Program-made: the position numbers and the translations under genes
The notes under the pieces: generated by a model
What the model was told of the DNA's origin: nothing
The model's database searches: none
Seen by the model: only the letters and a program-made list of their open reading frames with translations
In this document: in pieces, positions 13,993 through 22,881 of the stretch
Position numbering within the stretch: position 1 is the stretch's first letter
Layout of the letters: each line of letters starts with the position of its first letter
NCBI GenBank assembly: GCA_014381465.1
Contig: JACNLP010000060.1
Location: forward strand, 1 to 38,378
DNA length: 38,378 nt
DNA from: Flavobacteriales bacterium
Lineage (GTDB): Bacteria > Bacteroidota > Bacteroidia > Flavobacteriales > BACL11
Reading direction: 5' to 3'

Positions 13993-16524
13993 TTAAAACT
14001 GTTGTCCAATTGAAAAATGGAACTGTCCGCCATTGGCATCCGGATTTCCAATAATATCATCATACCCCCAACCATAATCCAAGCCCATTAAACCAAACAT
14101 GGGCAGCATAATTCTAACACCAAATCCTGCAGATCTCTTTACTTGAAACGGATTAAAAGTGTCAAAATTATTCCAAGCATCACCAGCTTCCAAAAATCCT
14201 AAAACATAAACCGTAGAGGTTGGATTTAAGCTAACGGCATACCTTAATTCTGCTGTATATTTATTATAGATTGTTCCTCCAGTAGAAGGAGATAGAGAGT
14301 TATTAGAATAACCTCTTAAAGCCACCAATTCACGACCATCCATTATTCTTCCATAACCTGATAAGCCATCTCCCCCCACATAATATCTTTCAAAAGGAGA
14401 AATCCCCAAATCATTATTATAAGCTCCTAAAAGCCCCATTTCAATTCGAGTACCTAATACAAGCTTATCAGTAAAAGCAGTGAACCATGAGGATTTGTAT
14501 TTCCATTTGTAATACTCAATCCATTTGTATTTTTCTTGATCTTCTAAAATAGAATAATCATCTACACCATCAAATAAAGAATAAGGAGGCGTTACTTTCA
14601 AACTAAGTGAAAAGTTTGATCCTTTTCTTGGGAAAGTAGGTTGATCCACTGAGTTTCTGCCAAGGGTAATACCATAACTCATATTATTGGAATAGCCAGT
14701 AGAATAGGAAAAGAAAGATTGGGAATTGTTTAATTCATATCGCTGGAAATTCACATTCTGAAAAAGCGTAAAATAATCATCTGGAAATTTTAGTCGTTTA
14801 CCAAGCCCAATTGTTACGCCAGTAATTTCAATAGATTCTCTATTCTCTCCTGTTTGCCCATTTGATGAAACCGATTTATATAATGAAAAAGTAAGGGAAG
14901 TTGGTTTTTTTCCGCCAAGCCAAGGTTCGGTAAAAGATATATTATAATTTTGATAATAAATCCCATTTGAAGATGCTGTTAAGGATAGTTTTTGCCCATC
15001 ACCAGAAGGCAGTGGTGACCAAGCATTTTTCTTAAAGATATTCCTTGCCGAGAAATTATTAAACACCAAACCCAATGAGCCAACAACTCTTCCTGCCCCC
15101 CACCCACCTTGCAAATTAATTTGATCAGAAGGTTTTTCCGCTACAATATAATTTACATCTACAGTGTGTTTTACAGGATCTGGATCAATATCCACATTTA
15201 ATTTCTCAGGATCAAAATAGCCCAATTGAGCCAACTCTCTTTGCGAACGAATAATATTCGATCGGTTAAACAAATCTCCCGGTTTTGTTCTTATCTCTCG
15301 CATTACTACATGGTCGTTGGTTTTAGAATTTCCAATTACTGTTACTTTATTAAGTCGAGCTTGTTTGCCTTCATAAATCCGCACTTCCAAATCGATAGAA
15401 TCGTTATTTGTAGCGATTTCAACAGGAGTAATATTAAAGAAAAGATAGCCATCATCTAAGTACAAAGAACTAATATCCGTTCCATTAGGATTTCCGAAAA
15501 GTCGAGAATCTAAAACGCTTTGATCAAAAATATCTCCCTTTTTTATCCCAAGTAATTTATCTAATTGTTCATTGCTAAATTTTTGATTTCCAACCCAACT
15601 AACATTTCTAAAATAGTAAGGGTTTCCTTCCTCTATTGTAAGTTCAATATTTAAGGTGTTTTCGGTATTTAAGTAAGTTGTATCACTAATTATCCTTGCA
15701 TCCCTAAACCCTTTTTCATTGTATTTTGTAATGATGTTGTTTTTATCGGTTTTGTAAGCATCAGCCAAAAATTTTGATGCCTTAAAAATTCTATACCATT
15801 TTTTTTCTTTGGTATCTTTCATTGTTTTTTTTAGTTTTCTTTCCGATAAGATATAGGGCTGCTCATTTCCAAAAAAGGTTTTCTTTTTTACTTCTCTTTC
15901 TTTTAGTCCAATAAATTTAATTTCATTGATTTTTACCTTCTTCTTTTTGTTAATAGTAAAGACTAAAATAGCAGAATTAACAAGAGTTGAATCCGGAGTT
16001 TGTCTGGCATTTACTTCAATATTCAAAAATCCTTTTTCAATAAAATAATCCTTTATTTTTTGATTGCTATTGTTTACAATATTTTGAGTAAGGATTTTTC
16101 CCTTCATCAATTTCAACTTTTCTTTTATGGTAGTAATGTCCGATTTTTTTAGTTTCCCAACAAATTTGAATTTAGAAAGTCGGGGGTGTTCTTCCACATA
16201 AAAATCCAAAAAAATACTATTACCCTGAATTTTCGTAGCCGAAACTTTAATATCGGCAAACAAACCTTGCTTCCATAGTTTTTTTATTGCAGAACTAATA
16301 CTTTCTCCTGGTACAATTATTTTATCTCCAACTTCTAAGCTAGAAATACTAATAAGTGTATTATGATCCAAATATTTTGTTCCAGAAATTGTAATCCCAC
16401 CAATTATGTATTCAGTAGGATTGGAGTAGTCAATTGCCGATAAATCCTTGTGTAAGGAAACTTGAGCTTTTAATGATGTAATTGCCAATAAAAAGGCAAT
16501 AAATATTATTATTTGTTTTTTCAA
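13993..16524 (-). CDS. bamA: Outer-membrane protein assembly factor BamA
   Basis: 843 residues. It inserts beta-barrel proteins into the outer membrane. A signal peptide (about 1-20) is followed by five POTRA-like units (about 38-470; repeated 'I-G---' starts such as IGGITISGTKY, KINEIKFIGLKE and ARLNKVTVIGNS). The 16-strand barrel fills about 480-843 and ends in Phe (FHFSIGQQF). The start is TTG at 16524: the upstream frame stops at once (TAA), no ATG occurs within the signal peptide, and Lys-Lys followed by a hydrophobic run fits a signal. It lies 22 bases after uppS and is followed by two ompH genes. Confidence 0.93.
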   Translation of the reverse strand: MKKQIIIFIAFLLAITSLKAQVSLHKDLSAIDYSNPTEYIIGGITISGTKYLDHNTLISISSLEVGDKIIVPGESISSAIKKLWKQGLFADIKVSATKIQGNSIFLDFYVEEHPRLSKFKFVGKLKKSDITTIKEKLKLMKGKILTQNIVNNSNQKIKDYFIEKGFLNIEVNARQTPDSTLVNSAILVFTINKKKKVKINEIKFIGLKEREVKKKTFFGNEQPYILSERKLKKTMKDTKEKKWYRIFKASKFLADAYKTDKNNIITKYNEKGFRDARIISDTTYLNTENTLNIELTIEEGNPYYFRNVSWVGNQKFSNEQLDKLLGIKKGDIFDQSVLDSRLFGNPNGTDISSLYLDDGYLFFNITPVEIATNNDSIDLEVRIYEGKQARLNKVTVIGNSKTNDHVVMREIRTKPGDLFNRSNIIRSQRELAQLGYFDPEKLNVDIDPDPVKHTVDVNYIVAEKPSDQINLQGGWGAGRVVGSLGLVFNNFSARNIFKKNAWSPLPSGDGQKLSLTASSNGIYYQNYNISFTEPWLGGKKPTSLTFSLYKSVSSNGQTGENRESIEITGVTIGLGKRLKFPDDYFTLFQNVNFQRYELNNSQSFFSYSTGYSNNMSYGITLGRNSVDQPTFPRKGSNFSLSLKVTPPYSLFDGVDDYSILEDQEKYKWIEYYKWKYKSSWFTAFTDKLVLGTRIEMGLLGAYNNDLGISPFERYYVGGDGLSGYGRIMDGRELVALRGYSNNSLSPSTGGTIYNKYTAELRYAVSLNPTSTVYVLGFLEAGDAWNNFDTFNPFQVKRSAGFGVRIMLPMFGLMGLDYGWGYDDIIGNPDANGGQFHFSIGQQF

Positions 16525-16546
16525 TGTTTAGTTTTTTATTTGTTTC

Positions 16547-17260
16547 TTAACTTTTACCGAACCGTCTTTCTCTTTTTTGATAATCAATAATTGCATTAAT
16601 TAAATCCTCTTTTCTAAAATCGGGCCAAAGAGTATCGGTAAAATATAATTCACAATAGGCGATTTGCCAAAGTAAAAAATTACTTATTCTTTTCTCCCCA
16701 GATGTTCTGATTAAAAGCTCAGGGTCAGGAACGCTTTTTGTATTTAAATATTGCTGAAAAGTTTCTTCCGTTAATTCTTTTTTAGAATTCTTTTCCTTTA
16801 AAATCTTATTTACAGCATTTACAATTTCCCATCTTCCACTATAACTAAGAGCTAAGATAAGTGTCATTCGTTTGTTATTTTTAGTTTTTTCTATAGCTTC
16901 TTCCAACTCCTTCAAACATTTTTTTGGTAATTGCTGCAAATTTCCAATGGCAAGAAGGCGTATATCATTTTTCATTAAAGTTTTTGTTTCCTTATTTATA
17001 GTAGAAATAAGAAGTGACATAAGGGCATTTACTTCCCTTTCTGAACGATTCCAATTTTCTGTTGAAAATGCATAAAGAGTAAGGTATTTTATGCCAATTT
17101 CTGCTGCTGTTTCTACAGTTCCCCGAACTGCTTTTACTCCATTTTGGTGACCAAAAACTCTGAATTTTCCTTTCTTTTCAGCCCATCTTCCATTACCATC
17201 CATAGTGATAGCAATATGCTTTGGTAAATTTTCTTTTTCTATCTGCTCTATCAAAGCCAT
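16547..17260 (-). CDS. uppS: Isoprenyl transferase (undecaprenyl diphosphate synthase)
   Basis: 237 residues, a usual family length. It makes the C55 lipid carrier used for peptidoglycan and surface polysaccharides by adding isopentenyl units to farnesyl diphosphate at the cytoplasmic membrane face. D21 in ITMDGNGRWA is the catalytic Asp. GHQNGVKAV, LYAFSTENW and PDPELLIRTSGEKRISNF (diphosphate-binding Arg residues) are all present, as is the C-terminal ELYFTDTLWPDF. It lies between DUF6089 and bamA in a compact run. Confidence 0.95.
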   Translation of the reverse strand: MALIEQIEKENLPKHIAITMDGNGRWAEKKGKFRVFGHQNGVKAVRGTVETAAEIGIKYLTLYAFSTENWNRSEREVNALMSLLISTINKETKTLMKNDIRLLAIGNLQQLPKKCLKELEEAIEKTKNNKRMTLILALSYSGRWEIVNAVNKILKEKNSKKELTEETFQQYLNTKSVPDPELLIRTSGEKRISNFLLWQIAYCELYFTDTLWPDFRKEDLINAIIDYQKRERRFGKS

Positions 17261-17280
17261 TTTATTTAAAAAAATAAGAA

Positions 17281-18183
17281 TTAATAGTTACACTTTGTGG
17301 TTTCTGACAAAAGCTTAAAGGAAAGCGTTATGCCAGTAAAAGTGTACCAATCATTATTTTTAGAGTTTCCTCTTTGGGTGTCTTTCCCTCTAGATTGCCA
17401 TTGAGAATCCCATGGTTTGTAAGGGTCACCATCAGAATTCTTAGTATCTATATTTCTATCGGACATTTCAATCGCTAATGTGCTCATATCAATTAGGTTT
17501 TGCCCTGTATAAGTTGTACTAATATCATCCAAATAATCAGTAAATGTTTTTCGGATTCCATACTCAATAATTATATTGAAAGTTTTATTTACAGCAATTT
17601 TTACCCCCCCTCCCATTGGAATGGAGAATTGAGTAAGTGCATATTTTTTTCTATCTGGAAAAGAAGTTGTTCCTTGCCCTTCAGTTCCTAATGGCTGTAA
17701 ATCAACCCACTCCCCATTATTTGCTTCTGCTTGTGGATTAAACCTAAAAAGTGAAACGCCAGCAAAAATAAAAGGAGTCCAAGGGTAGAGAGAGTTCCCT
17801 GTTTCATAGGGTAAAAAGTTGAATTCTACCTGTCCCGAAAGCTCATAAATAGGCGAACGAAAATGCAAATTTCTATTTAACAAAGAGGTATCATTTGTAT
17901 TTCTATTATCATTTGCTCTTATGTAGCCCAAAAGCAATTCTCCCTTCATAGTAATTCGTCTATCAATATTTTTTCGCACCACTATCCCTCCAGAAGGCAT
18001 CATATAATCAAAATGATTACTATTAATATCTCCTAAATAATAAGAGCCCCCAGCCATAATCCCGATTTCAGTTGAGGAAACAACTTGGGCATTTGTACTA
18101 GAAGTAAAAAACAAAAAAGAAAGCAAAAAAATTGCTAGAATTCGATTTGTATTTTGGATATTATTTTTTAGTTTTCTAATCAT
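17281..18183 (-). CDS. DUF6089-type outer-membrane beta-barrel protein
   Basis: 300 residues from the ATG at 18183; a longer start at 18210 would put nine charged residues before the signal peptide. A signal segment (IFLLSFLFFTSSTNA) is followed by EIGIMAGGSYYLGDIN and many amphipathic strands. FNIIIEYGIRKTFTDYLDDIS and DWYTFTGITLSFKL resemble DUF6089 proteins, which regularly sit between nadK and uppS in Bacteroidota. Function unknown. Its position suggests an envelope role. Confidence 0.8.
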   Translation of the reverse strand: MIRKLKNNIQNTNRILAIFLLSFLFFTSSTNAQVVSSTEIGIMAGGSYYLGDINSNHFDYMMPSGGIVVRKNIDRRITMKGELLLGYIRANDNRNTNDTSLLNRNLHFRSPIYELSGQVEFNFLPYETGNSLYPWTPFIFAGVSLFRFNPQAEANNGEWVDLQPLGTEGQGTTSFPDRKKYALTQFSIPMGGGVKIAVNKTFNIIIEYGIRKTFTDYLDDISTTYTGQNLIDMSTLAIEMSDRNIDTKNSDGDPYKPWDSQWQSRGKDTQRGNSKNNDWYTFTGITLSFKLLSETTKCNY

Positions 18184-18246
18184 AAATTTGTGAAAATTTT
18201 CCTCAGGCAAATATAAAGTAATTTCAATTTTATGGGGTTTATTCGG

Positions 18247-19125
18247 TTAATTTCTTTTATCAATACCCCACATCAATTTACTTCTGATAGTAGAAATGAA
18301 AGAATGGGATTGTGGTTCTACCAAGTTTATCTTGAAATCAGCTTTTTTAATAATAAGTGTAATACTAGAATCAAAAGCTCTGAAACGAGAATCTAAAGAA
18401 ACCAATGCCAATTGGTCCCTATCCACTACTTTTAATTTTAACATACTATTATCAGTAAGTACAATTGGTCGTACATTCAAATTATGCGGAGCAATAGGTG
18501 TAATAATAATATTTTCGGAACCAGGAAGAATAATAGGTCCGCCACAACTAAGGGAATAGCCAGTAGAGCCAGTTGGAGTAGCGATAACCAAGCCATCTGC
18601 CCAATAGGAATTTAAAAATTCATCATCCAAAAAAGCATCAATACGAATCATGGAAGATGTATCTTTTTTTACAATTGACACTTCATTAAGAGCAAAATTA
18701 ACATTCCCAAATAAATTATTTTCCGTTTCCAAACTAAGCAAAGTCCTGCTTTTAATTTGATATTTCTTTTTCAACACATCTGTTATTGCCGATTCAATTT
18801 GGTCGGTAGAAACACTTGAAATAAAACCAAGCCTACCAGTGTTTATTCCCATTATAGGGATGTTGCTATCTCTTACCAAAGTTACAGATCCAAGCAAAGT
18901 ACCATCTCCGCCAATACTAAATAAAAAATCGGCATTATCTTTAAGCGTTTCGTAAGAATCAAAAACTTTTGGTTGCTGAATAAATTTTACTTTTTTTTCT
19001 AGAAAAGAAAAATAATCTTCATAAACTAAAATAGAAACATTTTCGGCTTCTAATCGGTTTACCAAATGCTGAATGTATTTAGTAAATTGATCTGAACATG
19101 GAGTTCCAAATAATGCTATTCGCAT
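18247..19125 (-). CDS. nadK: NAD kinase
   Basis: 292 residues. It phosphorylates NAD to NADP in the cytoplasm. GGDGTLL (72-78) is the family's catalytic motif, followed by MGINTGRLGF. The second conserved block is NEVSIVKKD, and WADGLVIATPTGSTGYSLSCGGP is the NAD-binding signature. It begins 2 bases after the BamA-like gene's stop, so it is co-transcribed with it. Confidence 0.95.
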   Translation of the reverse strand: MRIALFGTPCSDQFTKYIQHLVNRLEAENVSILVYEDYFSFLEKKVKFIQQPKVFDSYETLKDNADFLFSIGGDGTLLGSVTLVRDSNIPIMGINTGRLGFISSVSTDQIESAITDVLKKKYQIKSRTLLSLETENNLFGNVNFALNEVSIVKKDTSSMIRIDAFLDDEFLNSYWADGLVIATPTGSTGYSLSCGGPIILPGSENIIITPIAPHNLNVRPIVLTDNSMLKLKVVDRDQLALVSLDSRFRAFDSSITLIIKKADFKINLVEPQSHSFISTIRSKLMWGIDKRN

Positions 19126-19127
19126 AA

Positions 19128-20513
19128 TTAAAAAGGATTTGTAAAGTGCAAAAATATACCTTTTTCGCCTAATCTGTTTATTCCATACTCAATTCTTAAC
19201 AATTTATCGTAATAAGTTACATAATCCAAACTGATACCTTTTCCAATAAGCAAGCTGTTTGCTAAAGAATTTTCCATATTATTTTGGGTGTCAATTACAT
19301 AACCCATATCAGAAAAAACAGAGACATAAAGTGAAAAATGAGATTTTTTGAATTGCGACATTTTTACATAAGGAAGCTCAAAATTTGTTTTTTCGAAAAG
19401 TGCATATTTGATGGCATTTTTGCTAAGCCAAAAGTTTTGTCCATCTATCACATAGTATTCGTAAGTGCGTACATAATCATCAAATCCCAATGCTTTTTGT
19501 GCAAAATAGGGCTGATAGCCATTAGAAGATATTTTTGCTTTAAAACTTGATCCGATAAAAAGTCGGTTTTGAATTTTCATATATTTTTCAATTTTTCCCA
19601 CTGCCTCAAAATGATTTACGGGGCTAGTTCCTGCAAAGTTTTTTGAAAGCTCAAAATGCAAATAATGTCCATGCAAAGGGTATTGAACATAATCCCTTTG
19701 CTCATTTGCATATTGGTACGAAAACCTGTAAAAACCTCCTTCTGTTTTGGTGTTTCTTAGATAATTAGAATTATTTAAAGAAATAGAATCCGCTATATTG
19801 CTTTGGAAATACTGAAGTTTTAATTTGTGTTTGTGCCGAGTACCTTTTCTATATAACAAACTTATTTGGAGTTCAAAATCTTTAGAGGTATAATCGGCAT
19901 CCTCATAATAGATTAGTTGATTATCAATTGTTTTGTAAAAAGATTTTTTTCTTCTGAAAAGCTGTGCAAAAGCATTTACCCCAATTGTTTTTTGTTTATT
20001 AAAATACGGAATATTATAATTAAATAAATACTGTTCTTTAAACCCTCTTCTGTATTTGATTTTTAGTAGTTCATTTCGTCCTCTAAAATTTTCCCAAACC
20101 AAGTACACGCCATAATTTGTTCTGGAAAAATCGGAATAATTACTTTCTTTAAACTCATCCCACCATACATTAAAATTTCGTTCTGAAAGTTCAAAAATTG
20201 GATAAGGCCATACATACCACTGCTCTACCACATTAATAATTATTACTACTTCTGATTGATAAAAAACACTTTTAATATCAATAAAGTTGAAAAGTGATAA
20301 ATTGTTAAGATTTTCCTTGCTTTGTTTTATTTTAGATTGTAAGTTTTCTTTATTTGTATTTTCTCCAACTACAAATGTAAGCTCTCTTAAAATAATCTCT
20401 TTTTTTGTAATTTTGTTACCAATTATTGTAATCTCAGTAATTTGATATTGCTCTTGCGAAAAGCAAAGAATAGAAATGAAGAATGTAAAAAACCAAATAA
20501 TTACCCTTTTCAT
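19128..20513 (-). CDS. BamA/TamA-like outer-membrane protein with one POTRA domain
   Basis: 461 residues. A signal peptide (about 1-19, FFTFFISILCFSQ) is followed by a single POTRA-like domain (about 22-95: YQITEITIIGNKITKKEIILRELTF..., VVIIINVVEQW). A barrel-rich region (about 115-461) ends in Phe (IFLHFTNPF). It is about half the size of BamA and lacks four POTRA units, so it is not a second BamA. This resembles the short Omp85-superfamily proteins that accompany nadK in Bacteroidota. Substrate unknown. Confidence 0.8.
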   Translation of the reverse strand: MKRVIIWFFTFFISILCFSQEQYQITEITIIGNKITKKEIILRELTFVVGENTNKENLQSKIKQSKENLNNLSLFNFIDIKSVFYQSEVVIIINVVEQWYVWPYPIFELSERNFNVWWDEFKESNYSDFSRTNYGVYLVWENFRGRNELLKIKYRRGFKEQYLFNYNIPYFNKQKTIGVNAFAQLFRRKKSFYKTIDNQLIYYEDADYTSKDFELQISLLYRKGTRHKHKLKLQYFQSNIADSISLNNSNYLRNTKTEGGFYRFSYQYANEQRDYVQYPLHGHYLHFELSKNFAGTSPVNHFEAVGKIEKYMKIQNRLFIGSSFKAKISSNGYQPYFAQKALGFDDYVRTYEYYVIDGQNFWLSKNAIKYALFEKTNFELPYVKMSQFKKSHFSLYVSVFSDMGYVIDTQNNMENSLANSLLIGKGISLDYVTYYDKLLRIEYGINRLGEKGIFLHFTNPF

Positions 20514-20516
20514 TTT

Positions 20517-21179
20517 CTAGGGATTCAAGTATCGCATTAAAGATTCATATCTTTCCGTAAAATCATCTTGCAAACTACTTTCTTTGTAGGATGCCATTAC
20601 CTTATATTCAAATCGCTCGAAATCTTTAATAATAGCATCTATATCGGTTTTGTTTACTTTTATAGTAAGTTCCATTTCTGTAGAAGTTGGAGTAGATGTT
20701 ATATAGGAACTTAATATTTTTCCGTCATTTGATTCAATAATTCGAGCAATTTCACTCATGGAATAATCATTTTGATTCATTGTAAGCACAATAATACCAC
20801 CAACACTTTGTACTGCCGAACTTTTAGCAATAGTATAGAGTAATTTTCGATTTGTTATAGAACCCAAATAATATTTTTTTTCATCTAAAACAGGAATAAT
20901 ACTCAAACTATTGCTCTCTACTTCTTGAATAATATCGAATAAATGTTGCGAACCAATTACAGATGGAGCAGAAAGCTCTGCCAGATGTTCTTCAATAAAC
21001 TCATCAGGATTATCCCAGCTCAAAATCTCTTTTTCTGAAAGAATTCCCAAATAAAAGTTTTTTCTAACTACAGCCAAATGATTCACTCTAAGTTCATCCA
21101 TAAGAAATAAGGCTCTGTTTCCATCATCATCAGGATGCAGATTAATCAATGAAGATGAAATTAAATCACTTGCTTGCAT
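20517..21179 (-). CDS. CBS-pair plus ACT-like domain protein (AcuB-like)
   Basis: 220 residues. Two CBS motifs lie at about 1-60 (LISSSLINLHPDDDGNRALFLM) and 65-125 (SLSIIPVLDEKKYYLGSITNRKL). An ACT-like fold lies at about 130-200 (IIVLTMNQNDYSMSEIARII...). CBS pairs bind adenine nucleotides and ACT domains bind small ligands, so a cytoplasmic sensing role is likely. It is the first gene of the envelope operon. The predicted -7 element lies 4 bases before the ATG, so the mRNA may be leaderless. Confidence 0.82.
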   Translation of the reverse strand: MQASDLISSSLINLHPDDDGNRALFLMDELRVNHLAVVRKNFYLGILSEKEILSWDNPDEFIEEHLAELSAPSVIGSQHLFDIIQEVESNSLSIIPVLDEKKYYLGSITNRKLLYTIAKSSAVQSVGGIIVLTMNQNDYSMSEIARIIESNDGKILSSYITSTPTSTEMELTIKVNKTDIDAIIKDFERFEYKVMASYKESSLQDDFTERYESLMRYLNP

Positions 21180-21183
21180 ATTG

Positions 21184-21191
21184 CAAACATA
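21184..21191 (-). promoter_or_regulatory. -7 element (TATGTTTG) of the CBS/bamA operon
   Basis: Exact TAnnTTTG on the minus strand, 4 bases before the ATG at 21179. With transcription starting about 5 bases after the element, the mRNA would begin at or next to the ATG. Confidence 0.5.
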
Positions 21192-21199
21192 CTATTTTT

Positions 21200-21207
21200 T
21201 ACTTTTG
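21200..21207 (+). promoter_or_regulatory. -7 element (TACTTTTG) of pdxJ
   Basis: Exact TAnnTTTG, ending 10 bases before the ATG at 21218. TTG at 21174-21176 is 23 bases upstream and TTG at 21181-21183 is 16 upstream; either could be the -33 box. The predicted leader is about 6 bases. Confidence 0.5.
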
Positions 21208-21217
21208 CTTTCAGAAT

Positions 21218-21928
21218 ATGACAAAATTAAGTGTCAATATAAATAAGGTTGCCACTATCAGAAATGCTAGAGGAGGAAATACACCATCAGTAGTTGAAGC
21301 GGCAGTTAATTGTCAAAAATTTGGTGCTGATGGAATTACCATTCATCCTAGACCTGATGAAAGGCACATCACTAATAAAGATGTATATGACATTAAACCA
21401 ATAATAACTACTGAATATAATATTGAGGGCTACCCATCAGAAGATTTTATTAAAATGGTGATTGCGGTAAAACCCGAACAAGTTACTTTAGTCCCTGACG
21501 GGCCTGATGTTATTACTTCTTGTGCGGGTTGGGATATATTAAAATTTAAAGATTATTTAAAGGAAATTATTACTGAGTTTAAAGAAGCTGGAATTAGAAC
21601 TTCCATTTTTGTTGACCCAAAATTAGAAATGATTGAAGGTGCAAAATTATGTGGTAGCGATAGGATAGAATTATATACTGAAGATTTTGCTACAAATTAT
21701 ACTGAGGATAAAGAAAAAGCTATTGCTCCCTATGTTTTGGCTGCCAAAAAAGCAAATGAACTTGGCTTGGGGATAAATGCAGGACATGATTTAAGTTTGG
21801 AGAATTTAGAGTTTTTCGCACAGGAGATTCCTAATTTGGCTGAGGTTTCTATTGGGCATGCTCTTATTAGTGATGCTCTTTATTTAGGGTTAGAAAATGC
21901 AATTCAGATGTATAAACGATTATTGTAG
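21218..21928 (+). CDS. pdxJ: Pyridoxine 5'-phosphate synthase
   Basis: 236 residues from the ATG at 21218; the upstream in-frame ATG at 21149 would overlap the divergent CBS gene and its promoter. It condenses 1-deoxyxylulose 5-phosphate with 3-amino-2-oxopropyl phosphate in vitamin B6 synthesis. Typical marks are LSVNINKVATIRNARGG, GADGITIHPRPDERHI, the catalytic ELYTEDFA and the closing GLGINAGHDLSLENL and VSIGHALISDAL. The next gene starts on the base after its stop. Confidence 0.95.
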   Translation: MTKLSVNINKVATIRNARGGNTPSVVEAAVNCQKFGADGITIHPRPDERHITNKDVYDIKPIITTEYNIEGYPSEDFIKMVIAVKPEQVTLVPDGPDVITSCAGWDILKFKDYLKEIITEFKEAGIRTSIFVDPKLEMIEGAKLCGSDRIELYTEDFATNYTEDKEKAIAPYVLAAKKANELGLGINAGHDLSLENLEFFAQEIPNLAEVSIGHALISDALYLGLENAIQMYKRLL

Positions 21929-22699
21929 ATGAAATTATTTTCAAAAAAATATGGCGATAAAGGGCAGGATTTAATTGTAATTCATGGACTTTTTGGCATG
22001 AGTGATAATTGGAATACCTTAGGGAAACAGTTTGCTAAATATTGCAAAGTTCACTTAATTGATTTAAGGAATCATGGTCGTTCACCACACTCAACTGATT
22101 TTAATTATGATGTAATGTGTGAGGATATTTTGGAATATATGGCTGATAATAACATTACAAAACCCATAATTTTAGGACATTCTTTGGGAGGTAAAGTGGG
22201 CATGAAATTAGCTTTTTCTTATCCTGATAAAATAGAGAAACTGATAGTTGCAGATATTGCTCCAAGAAAATACAATACTGACTTCCATCAAAATTTATTA
22301 GCCACTTTATATAAATTGCCTTTGGAAGATTTTAATAAAAGAGAAGAGGTAGATGCTGCACTTTCTTTGTTTTTGGATGATAAAGGAATCCGTTTATTTT
22401 TATTGAAAAACCTTTATAGAAATAAGGATAAAGAATTTGCTTGGCGCTTTAATATTGAGGTACTATTAGAAAAAGTAAGTAATATACAAGAAGCATCTTT
22501 TGTTGTTGGAAAAATTGATGTTCCCACTCATTTTATAAGAGGCGGTAATTCCAATTATGTTACTAGTGATGATGAATTACTTATTAATAAGCATTTTTCT
22601 GATTTTAGTATTTGTACTATTGATGGTGCTGGGCATTGGCTGCATGCTCAATTCCCTGAACGCTTTTATAATGAAGTGATGGGCTTTTGTTTGATATAG
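21929..22699 (+). CDS. Alpha/beta-hydrolase, YbfF-like
   Basis: 256 residues. The fold marks are HGLFGMSDNW (oxyanion region), GHSLGG with the nucleophile S85, and DGAGHWLHAQFPE with the catalytic H236. DLRNHGRSPH is typical of the YbfF acyl-CoA/ester hydrolase group. It starts directly after the pdxJ TAG with no gap, which implies translational coupling. The natural ester substrate cannot be told from sequence. Confidence 0.87.
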   Translation: MKLFSKKYGDKGQDLIVIHGLFGMSDNWNTLGKQFAKYCKVHLIDLRNHGRSPHSTDFNYDVMCEDILEYMADNNITKPIILGHSLGGKVGMKLAFSYPDKIEKLIVADIAPRKYNTDFHQNLLATLYKLPLEDFNKREEVDAALSLFLDDKGIRLFLLKNLYRNKDKEFAWRFNIEVLLEKVSNIQEASFVVGKIDVPTHFIRGGNSNYVTSDDELLINKHFSDFSICTIDGAGHWLHAQFPERFYNEVMGFCLI

Positions 22700-22844
22700 A
22701 ATTCAGAAACCTCTTTTTTAGTTGGGATGAATAGACAACCCATCTTCTTACCTTCAAATTAGTACATCAAACGCCATCTATTTAGAACAGTTATAAATTA
22801 TACCAAATAATGATATTGCTCATATTTAGGTATTATTAAAATTC

Positions 22845-22852
22845 TAAATTTG
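22845..22852 (+). promoter_or_regulatory. -7 element (TAAATTTG) of the act operon
   Basis: Exact TAnnTTTG in the 182-base gap before actA, with a leader of about 25 bases. TTG at 22816-22818 is 26 bases upstream, longer than usual, so the -33 box is uncertain. The rest of the gap (22700-22844) shows no other structure. Confidence 0.5.
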
Positions 22853-22881
22853 CAGCCGAAAATTGAATACATAAAATAAAG

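Noticed and set aside
22700-22800. Hairpin TTGGGATG...ACCCATC after the hydrolase gene
   Set aside because: The arms are direct rather than inverted matches and do not pair. No terminator can be assigned.
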